Shown in pieces: positions 32,771 to 43,117 of a DNA stretch of 64,000 nt. Source of the DNA: CAXBNV01 sp963977185 (GTDB taxonomy: Bacteria > Pseudomonadota > Gammaproteobacteria > JAGOUU01). Made by a program: the position numbers and the translations under genes. The notes under the pieces were generated by a model. The model saw only the letters and a list, made by a program, of their open reading frames with translations. It did not search any database and had not been told where the DNA came from. Numbering within the stretch: position 1 is the first letter of the stretch; each line of letters starts with the position of its first letter. The stretch lies in NCBI GenBank assembly GCA_963977185.1, contig CAXBNV010000003.1, positions 77,472 to 141,471 of the forward strand, in the 5' to 3' direction.

Positions 32771-35700
32771 TTATTTAAGTTTTTTAACAAAAAATATTTT
32801 GTACAATACAGGCAATAATAAAAGAGTTAATAAAGTTGATGAAAATAAACCGCCTATAATCACAGTAGCTAATGGTTTTTGTACTTCTGAGCCAACGCCA
32901 TTGGATAATAAAATAGGAAGTAATCCTAATGCAGTAATAGATGCCGTTATAAGAACGGGGCGTAATCTAGATAAAGCTCCTTCAAAAACTCCTTGATAGT
33001 GATTCATACCAGCTTGGATATTTTTATTGATAGCATTTACCATAACTACTCCGTTTAATACAGCTATACCAAATAATGCAATAAATCCAATTGATCCTGG
33101 AACAGAAAGATATTGTCCTGAAATGAACAACGCAAGAATACCTCCTATTAGAGCAAGAGGAACATTGACCATAATTAACAATGCTTGTCCAATAGAATTA
33201 AAAGTAAAATAAAGCAATATAAAAATAAGAGCAAGTGACAAAGGAGCAACAATCATAAGACGCGCCGTTGCTCGCTCTTGATTTTTAAATTGTCCACCAT
33301 ACACAATTGTGTATCCATTTGGTAGATTTACGTTATTATTAATTTTACTTTTAATTTCAGACACAACACTACCCATATCACGTCCTTCAATATTTGTTTG
33401 AATTACTATGCGACGCTGTATATTATCGCGTCTAATTTGTGGTGGTCCAGTTTCAATTTGAATGCTCGCAACATCACCTAATTCTACCCAAGTGCCGTTA
33501 GGGGCTTGTAATAATAAATTTTTAATAGCCTGCGTACTATTTCGATATTTTTTTGCTAAACGTACATATATATCATAACGTTCATTGCCATTTATAATTT
33601 GTCCTGCTGATTTTCCTCCAATTTGATTAGAAATTAAAGACATAACTTGACCGACAGATATTCCATAACGCATCAAAGCTTCACGATTTGGTTTAATAAC
33701 AAGTTGAGACTCTCCTGTTATAGATTCCAGGGCAACATCTTTTGTTCCTGGTACTTTTTTAATGATGCTTTCAATTTCTTTTCCTTTTTCATTTAGAACT
33801 TTAAGATCTGAGCCAAATAATTTAATTGCAAGTTGTGCTTTTACGCCTGAAAGTAATTCATCAACTCTAGTTGCAATTGGCTGTGAAAAGTTAAATAATA
33901 ACCCAGGATAAGTTGATATTTCTTTTTCTATTAAATTCTGCAATTGTTGTCGATTATCAGCAGAAATCCATTTGTTAATAGGTTTAAGATTTACTAAAAA
34001 TTCAATATTTGATACAGGCTCTGGATCACCGCCTAATTCAGCACGACCAATCCGAGCTGAAACAGCTGTTACTTCAGGAAAGGTAATTATTTTTTTCTCA
34101 AGTTTTTTAGCAACTTTTAATGAGGTATTTAAATTAACAGAAGGAGCAAGGGTTGTTCGTATATTAAGAACTCCTTCTTCTAATTCAGGAACAAATTCAG
34201 TGCCTAAAAAAGGAATAAGTGTTAATGCTAGAATGAGTAACATAAATGAGACGATAATAATAATTTTTGGTCTTTTTAATGCTTTCATTAAAACATTATG
34301 ATAAAAAGATTGGATAGGTTGCAATACAAAATTTTTCTTTTCTTTTACACTACGTTGATAAAGATATGTAGCTAAAGCTGGAATAACAATAATAGCAACA
34401 AACAAAGATGCTATCATTGCAAATATTATACTTTGAGCCATTGGATGAAATAGCTTCCCTTCAACGCCGTCTAAACTAAATAAAGGCGTAAAGACAACAA
34501 TTATAATTAAGACAGCAAAAAATACGGGTCTAGCTATTTCTTTTGCTGCTTTTTGAATACGTAAAGAAATTCCATCATGATTGTGAATTTTTAGTGTTGT
34601 ATCATTAGACTCAGAATAGTTTAAATGTTTAAATATATTTTCTATCATTACAATTGATCCATCAACTATTATACCAATAGCAACCGTTAAGCCTCCAAGA
34701 GACATTAAATTTGCAGATATTCCAAGTTGAGACATCATAATTAAAGCAAAGCTTATAGAAATAGGGATTGAAATTAATACAAGAAAGGTTGCCCGTAAAT
34801 TCATTAGACACAATAATAAAACAATAATTATTAGCACAAATGCTTCAGCTAATGCCTTAATAACAGTGTATACGGCTTGATTAATTAAATTAGATTGGTC
34901 ATAAACTGTCTCAAAAGTAATGTCATCAGGTAATGCTTTTTGAATAAGAGGAATACGTTCTTTAATACTGTCAATTGTTGTTTTTGTATTATCTCCCATA
35001 CGTTTAAGAATAATACCAGTAATTACTTCACCTAATATTTTAGGCTCACCTTTTTTATCTTTTACTGTCATGGTTACAGCTCCTTGACGAACTTCACTGC
35101 CATAGCTGATAGTTGCAATATCTCGTACACGAATAACTGTTCCATGCACTTCTTTAACTGGAGTATTAGCTATTTCTTCTATCCCTTTTTTTCCTGAGTT
35201 AATCCATCCAACGCCACGAATAATAAGTTGCTCATTACCACGATTAAGATACCAACCACCAGCATTGCGATTATTATTTTCAATTGCATTAATAATATTT
35301 GGCGCTGTAATTTTATAAGAAAGCATTTTAGAGGGATTTAAATGAACTTGGTATTGACGAACTTTGCCACCGAAGGAAAGAATATCTGTTATACCTTCAA
35401 TAGGTAATAACATTAGTTTCACTAACCAATCATTATAGCTTCGTAAAGTCATTGAATCATATTTTTTAGGATTATTTGTTCGTAAAATATATTGATATAT
35501 TTGTCCTAAACCAGATGTGTTAGGACCAATTTTAGGCAACCCTATATTTATTGGAATATTTTCACGGGCAGCTTGCATACGTTGAAAAACTAATTGACGT
35601 GCAAAGTAAATATCAACGCCTTCTTTGAACACTACTGTAACAACAGATAGTCCAGTTTTTGAAATAGAACGAACTTCGTCAACATCTGGTAATGAGTACA

Positions 35701-35917
35701 TCACAGCTTCAATAGGGAAAGTAATTAACTGTTCTACTTCTTCAGAGGCTAATCCAGGGGCTTCTGTATTAACTGATACTTGTATATTGGTTACATCAGG
35801 AAAAGCATCTAAATTTAATTTAGGCAACGTAAATATTATGCTTATTAATAAACCAAGCAAAGCTAATATTACTAATATGCGATTTTTAACAGAAAAATCA
35901 ATTACCCAATTTAGCAT
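32771..35917 (-). CDS. Heavy-metal RND efflux pump, CusA/CzcA (HelA-like) permease
   Basis: Inner-membrane proton-driven pump of the tripartite metal efflux complex, 1048 aa with twelve membrane helices and two large periplasmic loops. The N-terminus (VKNRILVILALLGLL...LPKLNLDAFPDVTNIQVSV), LGQIYQYIL and the helix IGIIVDGSIVMIENIFKHL are typical of the HME-RND branch rather than drug-type AcrB. Third gene of an operon with an outer-membrane factor and an adaptor (gap to adaptor 30 bases). Metal specificity (Cu/Ag or Co/Zn/Cd) cannot be set from sequence reading alone. Legionella has the same operon as helCBA. Confidence 0.94.
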   Translation of the reverse strand: MLNWVIDFSVKNRILVILALLGLLISIIFTLPKLNLDAFPDVTNIQVSVNTEAPGLASEEVEQLITFPIEAVMYSLPDVDEVRSISKTGLSVVTVVFKEGVDIYFARQLVFQRMQAARENIPINIGLPKIGPNTSGLGQIYQYILRTNNPKKYDSMTLRSYNDWLVKLMLLPIEGITDILSFGGKVRQYQVHLNPSKMLSYKITAPNIINAIENNNRNAGGWYLNRGNEQLIIRGVGWINSGKKGIEEIANTPVKEVHGTVIRVRDIATISYGSEVRQGAVTMTVKDKKGEPKILGEVITGIILKRMGDNTKTTIDSIKERIPLIQKALPDDITFETVYDQSNLINQAVYTVIKALAEAFVLIIIVLLLCLMNLRATFLVLISIPISISFALIMMSQLGISANLMSLGGLTVAIGIIVDGSIVMIENIFKHLNYSESNDTTLKIHNHDGISLRIQKAAKEIARPVFFAVLIIIVVFTPLFSLDGVEGKLFHPMAQSIIFAMIASLFVAIIVIPALATYLYQRSVKEKKNFVLQPIQSFYHNVLMKALKRPKIIIIVSFMLLILALTLIPFLGTEFVPELEEGVLNIRTTLAPSVNLNTSLKVAKKLEKKIITFPEVTAVSARIGRAELGGDPEPVSNIEFLVNLKPINKWISADNRQQLQNLIEKEISTYPGLLFNFSQPIATRVDELLSGVKAQLAIKLFGSDLKVLNEKGKEIESIIKKVPGTKDVALESITGESQLVIKPNREALMRYGISVGQVMSLISNQIGGKSAGQIINGNERYDIYVRLAKKYRNSTQAIKNLLLQAPNGTWVELGDVASIQIETGPPQIRRDNIQRRIVIQTNIEGRDMGSVVSEIKSKINNNVNLPNGYTIVYGGQFKNQERATARLMIVAPLSLALIFILLYFTFNSIGQALLIMVNVPLALIGGILALFISGQYLSVPGSIGFIALFGIAVLNGVVMVNAINKNIQAGMNHYQGVFEGALSRLRPVLITASITALGLLPILLSNGVGSEVQKPLATVIIGGLFSSTLLTLLLLPVLYKIFFVKKLK

Positions 35918-35947
35918 ATATTAAACATCCTTTTATTTTTTATAACC

Positions 35948-37060
35948 TTAATGGTTGTGAGGATTGAATCCTGTTTTCATTATTTCAGAATGTACTGCAA
36001 ATGCGTTGTTAGTAACTACATGAATTCCAGGTTTTACGCCTCTTATAACAGCTAAGTTATCAATAGTTTCTACAAGATTAATTTCAACCTGCTTAAAATG
36101 ATTTGGTTTGACTTCAGTGTAAATAGCCCAATCACCATCATTAGTTCGTAAAACTGATGATTCTGGTATTGCTAATACAGGTATTTTATTGTCAATAGCA
36201 ATACGGCAATTAACAAATTGACCAGGATGAAAATTATCATTTTTATTAGGAATAGCGATTCTAACAATTTGCTTTCGAGTAATTTTTTCTAGTTTATGGT
36301 GAATTTGTATTACTTTACCTTCAGTTTTGTATTCAGACTTGCCAACAATCACTAGATCATTTTTTTTAATTAGTTTAGCATTTTTATTTGATAAACTAGC
36401 ATTAACCCATAAAGATGATTCATCCAAAATATGATATAAAACTTGCCCCTGTTCAATTTGTTGACCATCTGTTAAGTTTGCATCATAAATAGTTCCATTT
36501 TGTGGTGAAAGTAAGGTAAATTCTCCATTAGCTTTGATTGAATTTTTTTCTTTCAAAAAACTTTCTACTTGTTGATTGGTTAGACCATAAGCAATAAGTT
36601 TAGCAAATAAGTAATGATAATTAATTTGTACTGCTTGATAACGTTTAGCGCCAAGAGTTTGTTTACCAAGATTTTTAACACGTTGCCATTCATAATAAGC
36701 TAACAATAATTCGTTTTGTGTTTTTGCCATATCAATACTAGACAAAGTAACAAGAGGTTGACCTTTTTTTACGTGCTCACCGATATTTACTATTCGTTTA
36801 ACAACTTGAGATGTAATTCTAGGAGCTACTTTACTAGATTTATTTATATTTGGAATTACTTCACAAGGAGCATTTATATATCTTGGTAAAACTTGTAATT
36901 TTAAAACAGAAGTTTTTATATCTGCTTCTTTTTGTGATTTTGCATTTATTTCAACAATATTTGATTCATTATGAGTTGTATTATGATGCTTAGTATTTGT
37001 AAAAGATAAAGCTGTACTTAGTAGCAGTATAATACCTATATTATATTTTAATGTTTTCAT
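35948..37060 (-). CDS. RND efflux periplasmic adaptor (CusB/CzcB/HelB-like)
   Basis: Membrane-fusion protein of the metal efflux complex. A signal peptide precedes a His-rich stretch (KHHNTTHNES) that may bind metal. Lipoyl/barrel-sandwich halves (RITSQVVKRIVNIGEHVKKGQPLVTL and TLLSPQNGTIYDANLTDGQQIEQGQVL) flank a helical hairpin, and a beta-barrel domain follows. Ends with HNH at the C-terminus. Length 370 aa is typical. It lies 39 bases downstream of the TolC-like gene and 30 upstream of the pump. Confidence 0.92.
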   Translation of the reverse strand: MKTLKYNIGIILLLSTALSFTNTKHHNTTHNESNIVEINAKSQKEADIKTSVLKLQVLPRYINAPCEVIPNINKSSKVAPRITSQVVKRIVNIGEHVKKGQPLVTLSSIDMAKTQNELLLAYYEWQRVKNLGKQTLGAKRYQAVQINYHYLFAKLIAYGLTNQQVESFLKEKNSIKANGEFTLLSPQNGTIYDANLTDGQQIEQGQVLYHILDESSLWVNASLSNKNAKLIKKNDLVIVGKSEYKTEGKVIQIHHKLEKITRKQIVRIAIPNKNDNFHPGQFVNCRIAIDNKIPVLAIPESSVLRTNDGDWAIYTEVKPNHFKQVEINLVETIDNLAVIRGVKPGIHVVTNNAFAVHSEIMKTGFNPHNH

Positions 37061-37099
37061 TATATTTATTTAATCATCCTTGTTTTTATATACCTAGAA

Positions 37100-38362
37100 T
37101 TATGTAACGTTTAACCATTGGTTAAAATTTCCAGATGCTTTAAGCCATTGTATCCATGCTTGCCATGATGAATTTTTTAATTCAACTCCAGTAATTTGGC
37201 TATCAATGCATAATTTAAATTGTGTTAAATAATCAAAGGTATTAATTTCTTCAGCATCCCATAACTTATCAAGTAATTTTATACCTTCATTCAAACTATT
37301 ATTAGATGCTTTTTTCCATTTATTATATGATGTATAAAGTAGATTATAACGATTGGCAGTACCTTCAAGGTGCGCTTTGGCTTTCCAATAATTACTTGTC
37401 CTTATTTCGTTTGCAGCAATGGCTTTATGTTTTATATTTAGCACTTGATCTTGAAAGTTATTTCGTACAAATAAAGGGATGCTAAAGTTTAACCCAACTA
37501 ATAATTTTTTATCTTCTTGGCCACCTCTAAAATTAATAGTAGGATTAGGAATTGTGTTAGTTTGGGCTACATTAATTTGGGCTTTGGCTACATTTACATT
37601 ATAGCTAAGTATTTTTAATGAAGGTAAATTTTGAATTATTTGAGTTGAATTTTTAGATACTTCTTGAATTCTTGGTGGCACTGGTAAATCACTAGGTAAA
37701 TTTGGCCATTTATTATCAAAATTATTGGTAATTGTTGCTAAGGCTTCCTTAGCAAAGCTTAAGGATATTTCGGCTTGTGCTTGTTGAGCAATAGCCTCTG
37801 AAAGAGTTAGTTTTGATTGATCAACAGATGCTTTATCTAAGCTTCCAGATGAATATTTTTTTTCGGTTAGATTAACAAATTTTGTTAATAATTCGGTTCG
37901 TTGTTGTGCTAAATTTACTATTTGAGTATAAACATTAAAATCTTTAAGATAAGTTAATGCCGTAATGCTAATTATAAGTTTTTGTTCATCTAATTCAGAT
38001 TGTGCTTTACTTGTTGTTAATTGACCAACTCTTTGTAGTGTTTTGCGTTTATTGGCTAAATCTATTGTTTGAGTTATTCCTGCCGTATAAGTGTCTTCGC
38101 TTGCATCATTGCGTATGCGCTCACCATCAAAATCTAATATGGGGTTATATATTGGTTGATTTGATGCCAATGAATTAGCAAAAGCTGCATTTACCTCAGC
38201 TTTTGCAGCTTGGACACTAGGATTAATTTCTAAAACTTCCTGTAAAAAATTATCTAAATAATTGATTTTTGAGTCTTTATTTTTGGTGTCAGCATGACTA
38301 GATAAAGTCTTAATTAATAGAATAAAAATAATTAGTATTTTAAAAGAGTAATGAAAAGACAT
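37100..38362 (-). CDS. TolC-family outer-membrane factor (CusC/CzcC/HelC-like)
   Basis: First gene of the metal efflux operon. A cleavable signal peptide (ILIIFILLIKTLSSHA) is followed by two OEP repeats made of long alpha-helices with the usual EINPSVQAAKAEVNAAFANS entry. Length 420 aa fits the CzcC group. No lipobox is obvious. The start is divergent from the GHKL-like gene across 177 bases, where the operon promoter must lie. Confidence 0.9.
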   Translation of the reverse strand: MSFHYSFKILIIFILLIKTLSSHADTKNKDSKINYLDNFLQEVLEINPSVQAAKAEVNAAFANSLASNQPIYNPILDFDGERIRNDASEDTYTAGITQTIDLANKRKTLQRVGQLTTSKAQSELDEQKLIISITALTYLKDFNVYTQIVNLAQQRTELLTKFVNLTEKKYSSGSLDKASVDQSKLTLSEAIAQQAQAEISLSFAKEALATITNNFDNKWPNLPSDLPVPPRIQEVSKNSTQIIQNLPSLKILSYNVNVAKAQINVAQTNTIPNPTINFRGGQEDKKLLVGLNFSIPLFVRNNFQDQVLNIKHKAIAANEIRTSNYWKAKAHLEGTANRYNLLYTSYNKWKKASNNSLNEGIKLLDKLWDAEEINTFDYLTQFKLCIDSQITGVELKNSSWQAWIQWLKASGNFNQWLNVT

Positions 38363-38539
38363 AATTTTTATTTATAAAATTAAATATTATAAATTTATTA
38401 TAACTTAGAAAATAGTTTTTTAAAAAAATGTATCTGCATACTTCTATATACTATAGATAATAGGTTATAATTATAATATTAATTGTTAAATACTATAAAC
38501 TACTATGTGTACTTGTAATAGAAATAAGGTTTATAAAAT

Positions 38540-39418
38540 ATGAGATATATAATACAGTTAAAATCTGATGATAAAAAACTAACTTCAGAATCTCTTGCTC
38601 AAGAGTCTGATAAGCTTACTCAAGATGTATTGCAAAAAACGAGAGATAATTCTTTTATAAGAAATTTATTAGAAAATACGAGTTTAATCTACGAGGCTTT
38701 AAAAAACTCTAGTGATTCTGGAGCAGATGAAGTATTAGTTACTTGTAAATTTGGGGAAAGTAAAGAAATTATATCTATTGATGATAAATATAATAATCCA
38801 GATGAAGCCAAAATTAGCCAAAACAAATTAGAAAGACATCCATTAAATCGACCTGAATATTTCGCAAAATTATTATATAAAAAATCAAATAAAGATTCTA
38901 ATAAGTTTGGGGGCAATAATCTTGGTCTTTTAGCCTTACATCTTTCTGGATTTGCCGCATCTAAAATAGAATATACTAATAAAATGTCATATTTGAGTGT
39001 AGTTTTATATTCAATAATGTCAAATCCAAGTTATATAGACAGTAAAAGTGCCCCTAAATTTGGAATGAAATTAGAAAAGTCATCTTTAACTAATGGAGCA
39101 AGATTAATTTTAGTTGGCGAAAATGGTATGGGTTATTTTAGATATATGGATGCCTGCACACAAATTCATAATTATAGAAAAAACTTTTATGGAGAAAAAT
39201 CAATCTCTACAAATGAGAGTGAAATCATTAATTTAATTAGAACAAAATTAATAGATCCTTTAGATAATTATGATGATTATCACAGCGAATGTAATAACGA
39301 GCATAATTGTATTTCATCATCAGATGAAGACAGTGTAGAAGATTCTTTATCAACAGAAGCATTAGGCAAAAATAAACAAAAAAGAAGTTTTAGATTAAAT
39401 AAAGCCTTCTTTAGATAA
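38540..39418 (+). CDS. GHKL ATPase-like protein, degenerate (292 aa)
   Basis: Residues 45-135 read like the N-terminal ATP-binding fold of Hsp90/MutL-type proteins: the N-box shape LIYEALKNSSDSGADEVLV (Glu52, Asn56, Asp59, Gly61, Ala62) is followed by SIDDKYNNP in place of the DNGxG box and by KFGGNNLGLLAL in the place of the GxGLG lid. The G1 glycine box is degenerate, so ATP binding is doubtful. The rest carries an acidic tail with clusters of Asp, Glu and Ser, and a basic end. No signal peptide. I cannot name a family; a eukaryotic-like regulatory protein or effector is possible. Confidence 0.55.
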   Translation: MRYIIQLKSDDKKLTSESLAQESDKLTQDVLQKTRDNSFIRNLLENTSLIYEALKNSSDSGADEVLVTCKFGESKEIISIDDKYNNPDEAKISQNKLERHPLNRPEYFAKLLYKKSNKDSNKFGGNNLGLLALHLSGFAASKIEYTNKMSYLSVVLYSIMSNPSYIDSKSAPKFGMKLEKSSLTNGARLILVGENGMGYFRYMDACTQIHNYRKNFYGEKSISTNESEIINLIRTKLIDPLDNYDDYHSECNNEHNCISSSDEDSVEDSLSTEALGKNKQKRSFRLNKAFFR

Positions 39419-39495
39419 GTATAATAAATCCTGTTTTATGCTTAAGTTAACAAGGTATAATCCGAAATTATTTAATTATTTTATGATACTAAAAA

Positions 39496-40839
39496 TTAAA
39501 CATTGTTATTTTTATATGGAAATAAAAAACAATTTTTTGAATTTAATGTTTTTTTTATTTCCTCATGTTTATCTATAGTTGAATCAATATAAAGAAGTAA
39601 CACTGCTTCATCTTTATTAGAATGATAATTTAAAATTCCTGATTCATACTGTATGTTACTTGTTAAATCATTTTTAGTTACATAAATTGGATTGTTTTTA
39701 CTTTTATAAGTTTGAATATTGAATTTATCAATATGTATTTTCCATCTTTGATTGGCAGGCAATTTATTTTTATAATCATTTATAATTGCCTCACTATCTT
39801 CTAGTTTTTCAGAATTAAGTTGATGGCAAATAGGTAGTTTTCTTTTTAATAAAGCTTGCGATATTTCATAAGATTTAGTTTTTGGCTTTAATTGATTAAT
39901 TAATTTTATTTTCATTATAATGTCATCATCAGTTAACTCTTTATAAATATCAAAGGTATCATTTATAAAATCACTTTGATTGATTTTATTATTATCCCTA
40001 TAGTCAAAATATTTTTTCATAAATTTCATTAAATTAGAGTTTATTAACAACTCATCTTTGGAATCTAAATGATCTTCTAAGCTAGATATAAATTCTTTAA
40101 TATAATATTGTCCAGAACATATTTTTGGATTGTGATAAATATTTTTAGTCATTAGTCTTCTAGCAGATAAGTAATGTTCAACAGCTCCTATACCTTCACT
40201 TTTTATAGCTAAGAATTTATTATTGTTTTTTGTTATTATTTGTAAGCTATTTAATATCCATTTAAGATCGATGTTACCATAAGGAACTCCACAAAAATGA
40301 CTGTCTCGCATAAGATAGTCAAGTCTATCAACATCTAATTGTGATGAAACAATATCTTTTTTGTAATTACTTTTATTATTAAAGATATCTTCAACTAGTG
40401 AAATTTCTTCAGCATATTTACTATCAATTGATTTAAATACATCAAGAAATTTAAATAACCACCCTTTATCATGAGAGAGCTTTTTTTTATCAGGTAAATC
40501 ATTATTTAGAATATTTTCAAATGAATGAGAGAAAGGACCATGACCAATATCATGTAATAAAGTTGCTAATATTATTGACTGCATATCATCTTTATTGCCA
40601 ATATCTTCCCCTAAATATTCACACAAATTTTTAGCTAAATAACAAGCTCCAAGGGAATGACTGAATCTAGTGTGAGTTGCTCCAGGAAAGACATAGTCAG
40701 CACAGCCTAATTGTTTAATACGTCTAAGTCTTTGGAATAAATCTGTATCAATATATTTTTTGATTAATTTATTTTGCTCGCTGGTAAAATCCATAATACC
40801 GTGGATTGGATCATTGATTATATGATTATGATATTTCAC
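39496..40839 (-). CDS. HD-domain phosphohydrolase, SAMHD1/YdhJ-like
   Basis: Metal-dependent nucleotide or nucleoside triphosphate phosphohydrolase family. The start IINDPIHGIMDF is typical of this group. Metal ligands of the HD fold are visible: His61 in RFSHSLG, His96-Asp97 in LLHDIGHGPFSHSFE and an Asp in VDRLDYLMRDS. Length 447 aa matches deoxynucleotide triphosphohydrolase-like proteins. It overlaps the upstream HIT gene by 14 bases, so the two are co-translated. Substrate unknown. Confidence 0.88.
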   Translation of the reverse strand: MKYHNHIINDPIHGIMDFTSEQNKLIKKYIDTDLFQRLRRIKQLGCADYVFPGATHTRFSHSLGACYLAKNLCEYLGEDIGNKDDMQSIILATLLHDIGHGPFSHSFENILNNDLPDKKKLSHDKGWLFKFLDVFKSIDSKYAEEISLVEDIFNNKSNYKKDIVSSQLDVDRLDYLMRDSHFCGVPYGNIDLKWILNSLQIITKNNNKFLAIKSEGIGAVEHYLSARRLMTKNIYHNPKICSGQYYIKEFISSLEDHLDSKDELLINSNLMKFMKKYFDYRDNNKINQSDFINDTFDIYKELTDDDIIMKIKLINQLKPKTKSYEISQALLKRKLPICHQLNSEKLEDSEAIINDYKNKLPANQRWKIHIDKFNIQTYKSKNNPIYVTKNDLTSNIQYESGILNYHSNKDEAVLLLYIDSTIDKHEEIKKTLNSKNCFLFPYKNNNV

Positions 40840-41242
40840 AAGATAAATCTCTTTTTAATGATTGTATTAAATTATCTAAAACGTTTTGTGGGTAAGGTGA
40901 TTGTTTATATTCTGGTTGCCAAATGCTATGTGGCCATAATGGATCTGTATTATTGCGTCCAACTATATGTATATGTAATTGTGGAACTATATTTCCTAAT
41001 GCCCCAACATTTAGTTTTTCTGGGTTAAAATAATTTTTCACGAAATTAGATATTTTGCTGATTTCGTTTATAAGTGTTTCTCTTTCTTTTGGAAGTAATT
41101 CGTGTATTTCTGTAACGTTTTGTTTTCTTGGAATCAAAATAAACCATGGGTAATTTTGTTCATTTTTAAAAAAAACTCTTGATAAAGCTAAATCTGTAAT
41201 AATAATACTCGTAGAAGTAAGGCGTTCGTCTATTTTAAACAT
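40826..41242 (-). CDS. HIT-family nucleotide hydrolase/transferase-like protein
   Basis: 138-aa protein with the histidine-triad active site in the variant form QLHIHIVGR, seen in the HIT family whose members carry Gln-Leu-His-x-His. The upstream fold (FILIPRKQNVTEIHEL...) and C-terminal DPLWPHSIW match HIT proteins of gammaproteobacteria. Its stop lies inside the start of the HD gene (14-base overlap). Confidence 0.88.
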   Translation of the reverse strand: MFKIDERLTSTSIIITDLALSRVFFKNEQNYPWFILIPRKQNVTEIHELLPKERETLINEISKISNFVKNYFNPEKLNVGALGNIVPQLHIHIVGRNNTDPLWPHSIWQPEYKQSPYPQNVLDNLIQSLKRDLSCEIS

Positions 41243-41536
41243 TTTACGAGATCCTTAATTAGGCATGTTTATAATTTATCATATTATATTAACATAATAT
41301 TTTAGAAAAGAAGAGTTAGAAATCAATTTAAACCTTTTAGGTTAATTTCCCTGAATTTTCAGTACAGTATATTTAGTTTTTTTTCTAGCTCGCTTTTTTT
41401 CATACGTTTATTTGTAAGAAAAATAGTTTCTAATTTCCCAATAATTAGCTAAAAAATAAGCGTAATTCTTTATTGTGTTCTATATTAATTATTATAAGAA
41501 TAAGATATATAAAATAAATTAAATAGAGGAAATACC
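41243..41536. other. Intergenic region, no gene seen (294 bp)
   Basis: AT-rich, lies between divergent genes for HIT protein and L,D-transpeptidase. It contains several T-runs and a gagga ribosome site before 41537. No frame of more than a few codons with a ribosome site was seen. Confidence 0.5.
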
Positions 41537-42772
41537 ATGATTATTTATCTGCTAAAATCATTAGCAGTTGTATTATTATATTTTTCACCTCTTTTTAATC
41601 TATCGTTAAATGCGCAGTTAATTGATAGTAATCTTTATACTGAAAAACCTTATGTTAATATTTCTCCGTACGAAATAAAAAAAATTTTACAAAAAGAAGG
41701 TCAAGGCTTAAACAAATTAATTATTGATAAAGTGGTAACTACAATTCAATGCGCTAATCAATATGAGGTTGATAGAAATAATATTTTAACAGTTATTGAT
41801 TATTCAGCACCATCTAATAAAAAACGATTATGGGTTTTTGATTTAAATAAAAAGAAATTACTGTTTAATACGTATGTATCGCATGGAATAACATCAGGTA
41901 CTTTATTAACTGAAAAATTTTCTAATAAGAAAGATACCAAGGCTAGTAGTATAGGGGTGTATAAAACTATGGAGTCATATAATGGTCGAGAAGGGGTGTC
42001 TTTACGATTAGAAGGCTTGGATGCTAATTTTAATGATAACGCCTTAAAACGATATATTGTGATGCATGGTGGATGGTATATGGATGAGGGGTTTATTAAG
42101 CGATATGGCAGGCCAGGTCGTAGTTGGGGTTGTCCATCTTTTCCTTTACCTATTAAAAAGAAGCTTATTAATACTATAAAAGACAATTCTTTATTAGTAA
42201 TTTATTATCCTAGTGATGAGTGGTTTAGTAAATCTAAATTTTTAAATTGTAGTAATGTACAAAAAGATTTAAAATTAAATGCTGGCAGGCAAGTTAAGCC
42301 TGTAATTCTTGTTGAAAATGATACTCGAGAAAATATATTGTATGTTGATCTTAAAGTAAACAATACTCGAGATAAAGATGATCCTATTATAACAATGTCA
42401 GCAGATAATTATGAAAAGATTTTTAACATTAGAGCTCCTTTATCTCGTATGTTAAGACGACAAATAAATAAAAAAGAGTATATTGCCTTAAGTAATAAAG
42501 AATTTCAGAAACTAGCTCTTTTAGAAAATAAAAAAAAATTGAATAAAATTGATTTTGTAATACCAGTTATAGTTAAGAAACGCGGACGTTATAGAACTCA
42601 AATGAAAATTTTGAATATGGGACATATTCAAAAAATCCATAATAATACCGACTTATCAAAACAGGCAACACATGATTCTGGATTTATAAAAAATTATATA
42701 ATAAATTTTGACAAAGGAGAAGACCTCCATCTACAAACAACAAATGAGTTTATTAGATGGATTGGCCTTTAA
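41537..42772 (+). CDS. Secreted L,D-transpeptidase, YkuD_2 family (411 aa)
   Basis: N-terminal signal peptide (KSLAVVLLYFSPLFNLSLNA). The catalytic domain spans about 80-215 with His177 (VMHGGW) and Cys199 in SWGCPSFPL, the signature of the YkuD_2 family. The C-terminal 200 residues (LKLNAGRQVKP...) are an extra region without recognisable domain. Ribosome site gagga precedes the ATG. Probably acts on periplasmic peptidoglycan; substrate not proven. Second L,D-transpeptidase in the window, from a different subfamily than 24298. Confidence 0.9.
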   Translation: MIIYLLKSLAVVLLYFSPLFNLSLNAQLIDSNLYTEKPYVNISPYEIKKILQKEGQGLNKLIIDKVVTTIQCANQYEVDRNNILTVIDYSAPSNKKRLWVFDLNKKKLLFNTYVSHGITSGTLLTEKFSNKKDTKASSIGVYKTMESYNGREGVSLRLEGLDANFNDNALKRYIVMHGGWYMDEGFIKRYGRPGRSWGCPSFPLPIKKKLINTIKDNSLLVIYYPSDEWFSKSKFLNCSNVQKDLKLNAGRQVKPVILVENDTRENILYVDLKVNNTRDKDDPIITMSADNYEKIFNIRAPLSRMLRRQINKKEYIALSNKEFQKLALLENKKKLNKIDFVIPVIVKKRGRYRTQMKILNMGHIQKIHNNTDLSKQATHDSGFIKNYIINFDKGEDLHLQTTNEFIRWIGL

Positions 42773-42782
42773 ATTTAATTAT

Positions 42783-42977
42783 TCATTTTCTTTTTCCTCG
42801 AAAAATGTGAGCAATCAGTGATAAAACAAAAAGCAAAATAAATACGTAAAACAAAATCCAAGCAATTTGTCCAAGGGCTCCACCTAAGCCGCCAAAACCT
42901 AAAAAGCCAGTTATAACAGCTACAATAGCAAAAACAACAGCATAACATAAAAGTGGGCTATTTTTAAAGTTCATCAT
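42783..42977 (-). CDS. DUF1328-family small membrane protein (64 aa)
   Basis: Two hydrophobic segments with the family pattern YAVVFAIVAVITGFLGFGGL and ALGQIAWILFYVFILLFVLSLIAH, ending RGKRK. The start at 42977 is chosen because ggtga lies 7 bases upstream; the longer frame begins 14 codons earlier with no site. Found widely in proteobacteria (YtjA type), often stress-induced; function unknown. Confidence 0.85.
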   Translation of the reverse strand: MMNFKNSPLLCYAVVFAIVAVITGFLGFGGLGGALGQIAWILFYVFILLFVLSLIAHIFRGKRK

Positions 42978-43117
42978 AATATTCACCAAAAAGATATTTG
43001 TTATCTTTATCCATACCAAATTGGACTAAATGTTTTTTAATAAGTTCAATTATATTTTATGTGATTTATTATATTGATAATTAATAAAAATTAAGTTATT
43101 TTGTGTTCAAATATAAT

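Noticed and set aside
33972..34301. Plus-strand frames (also at 32763, 33027 and 35625) within the RND pump
   Set aside because: Shadows of the conserved pump gene on the other strand.
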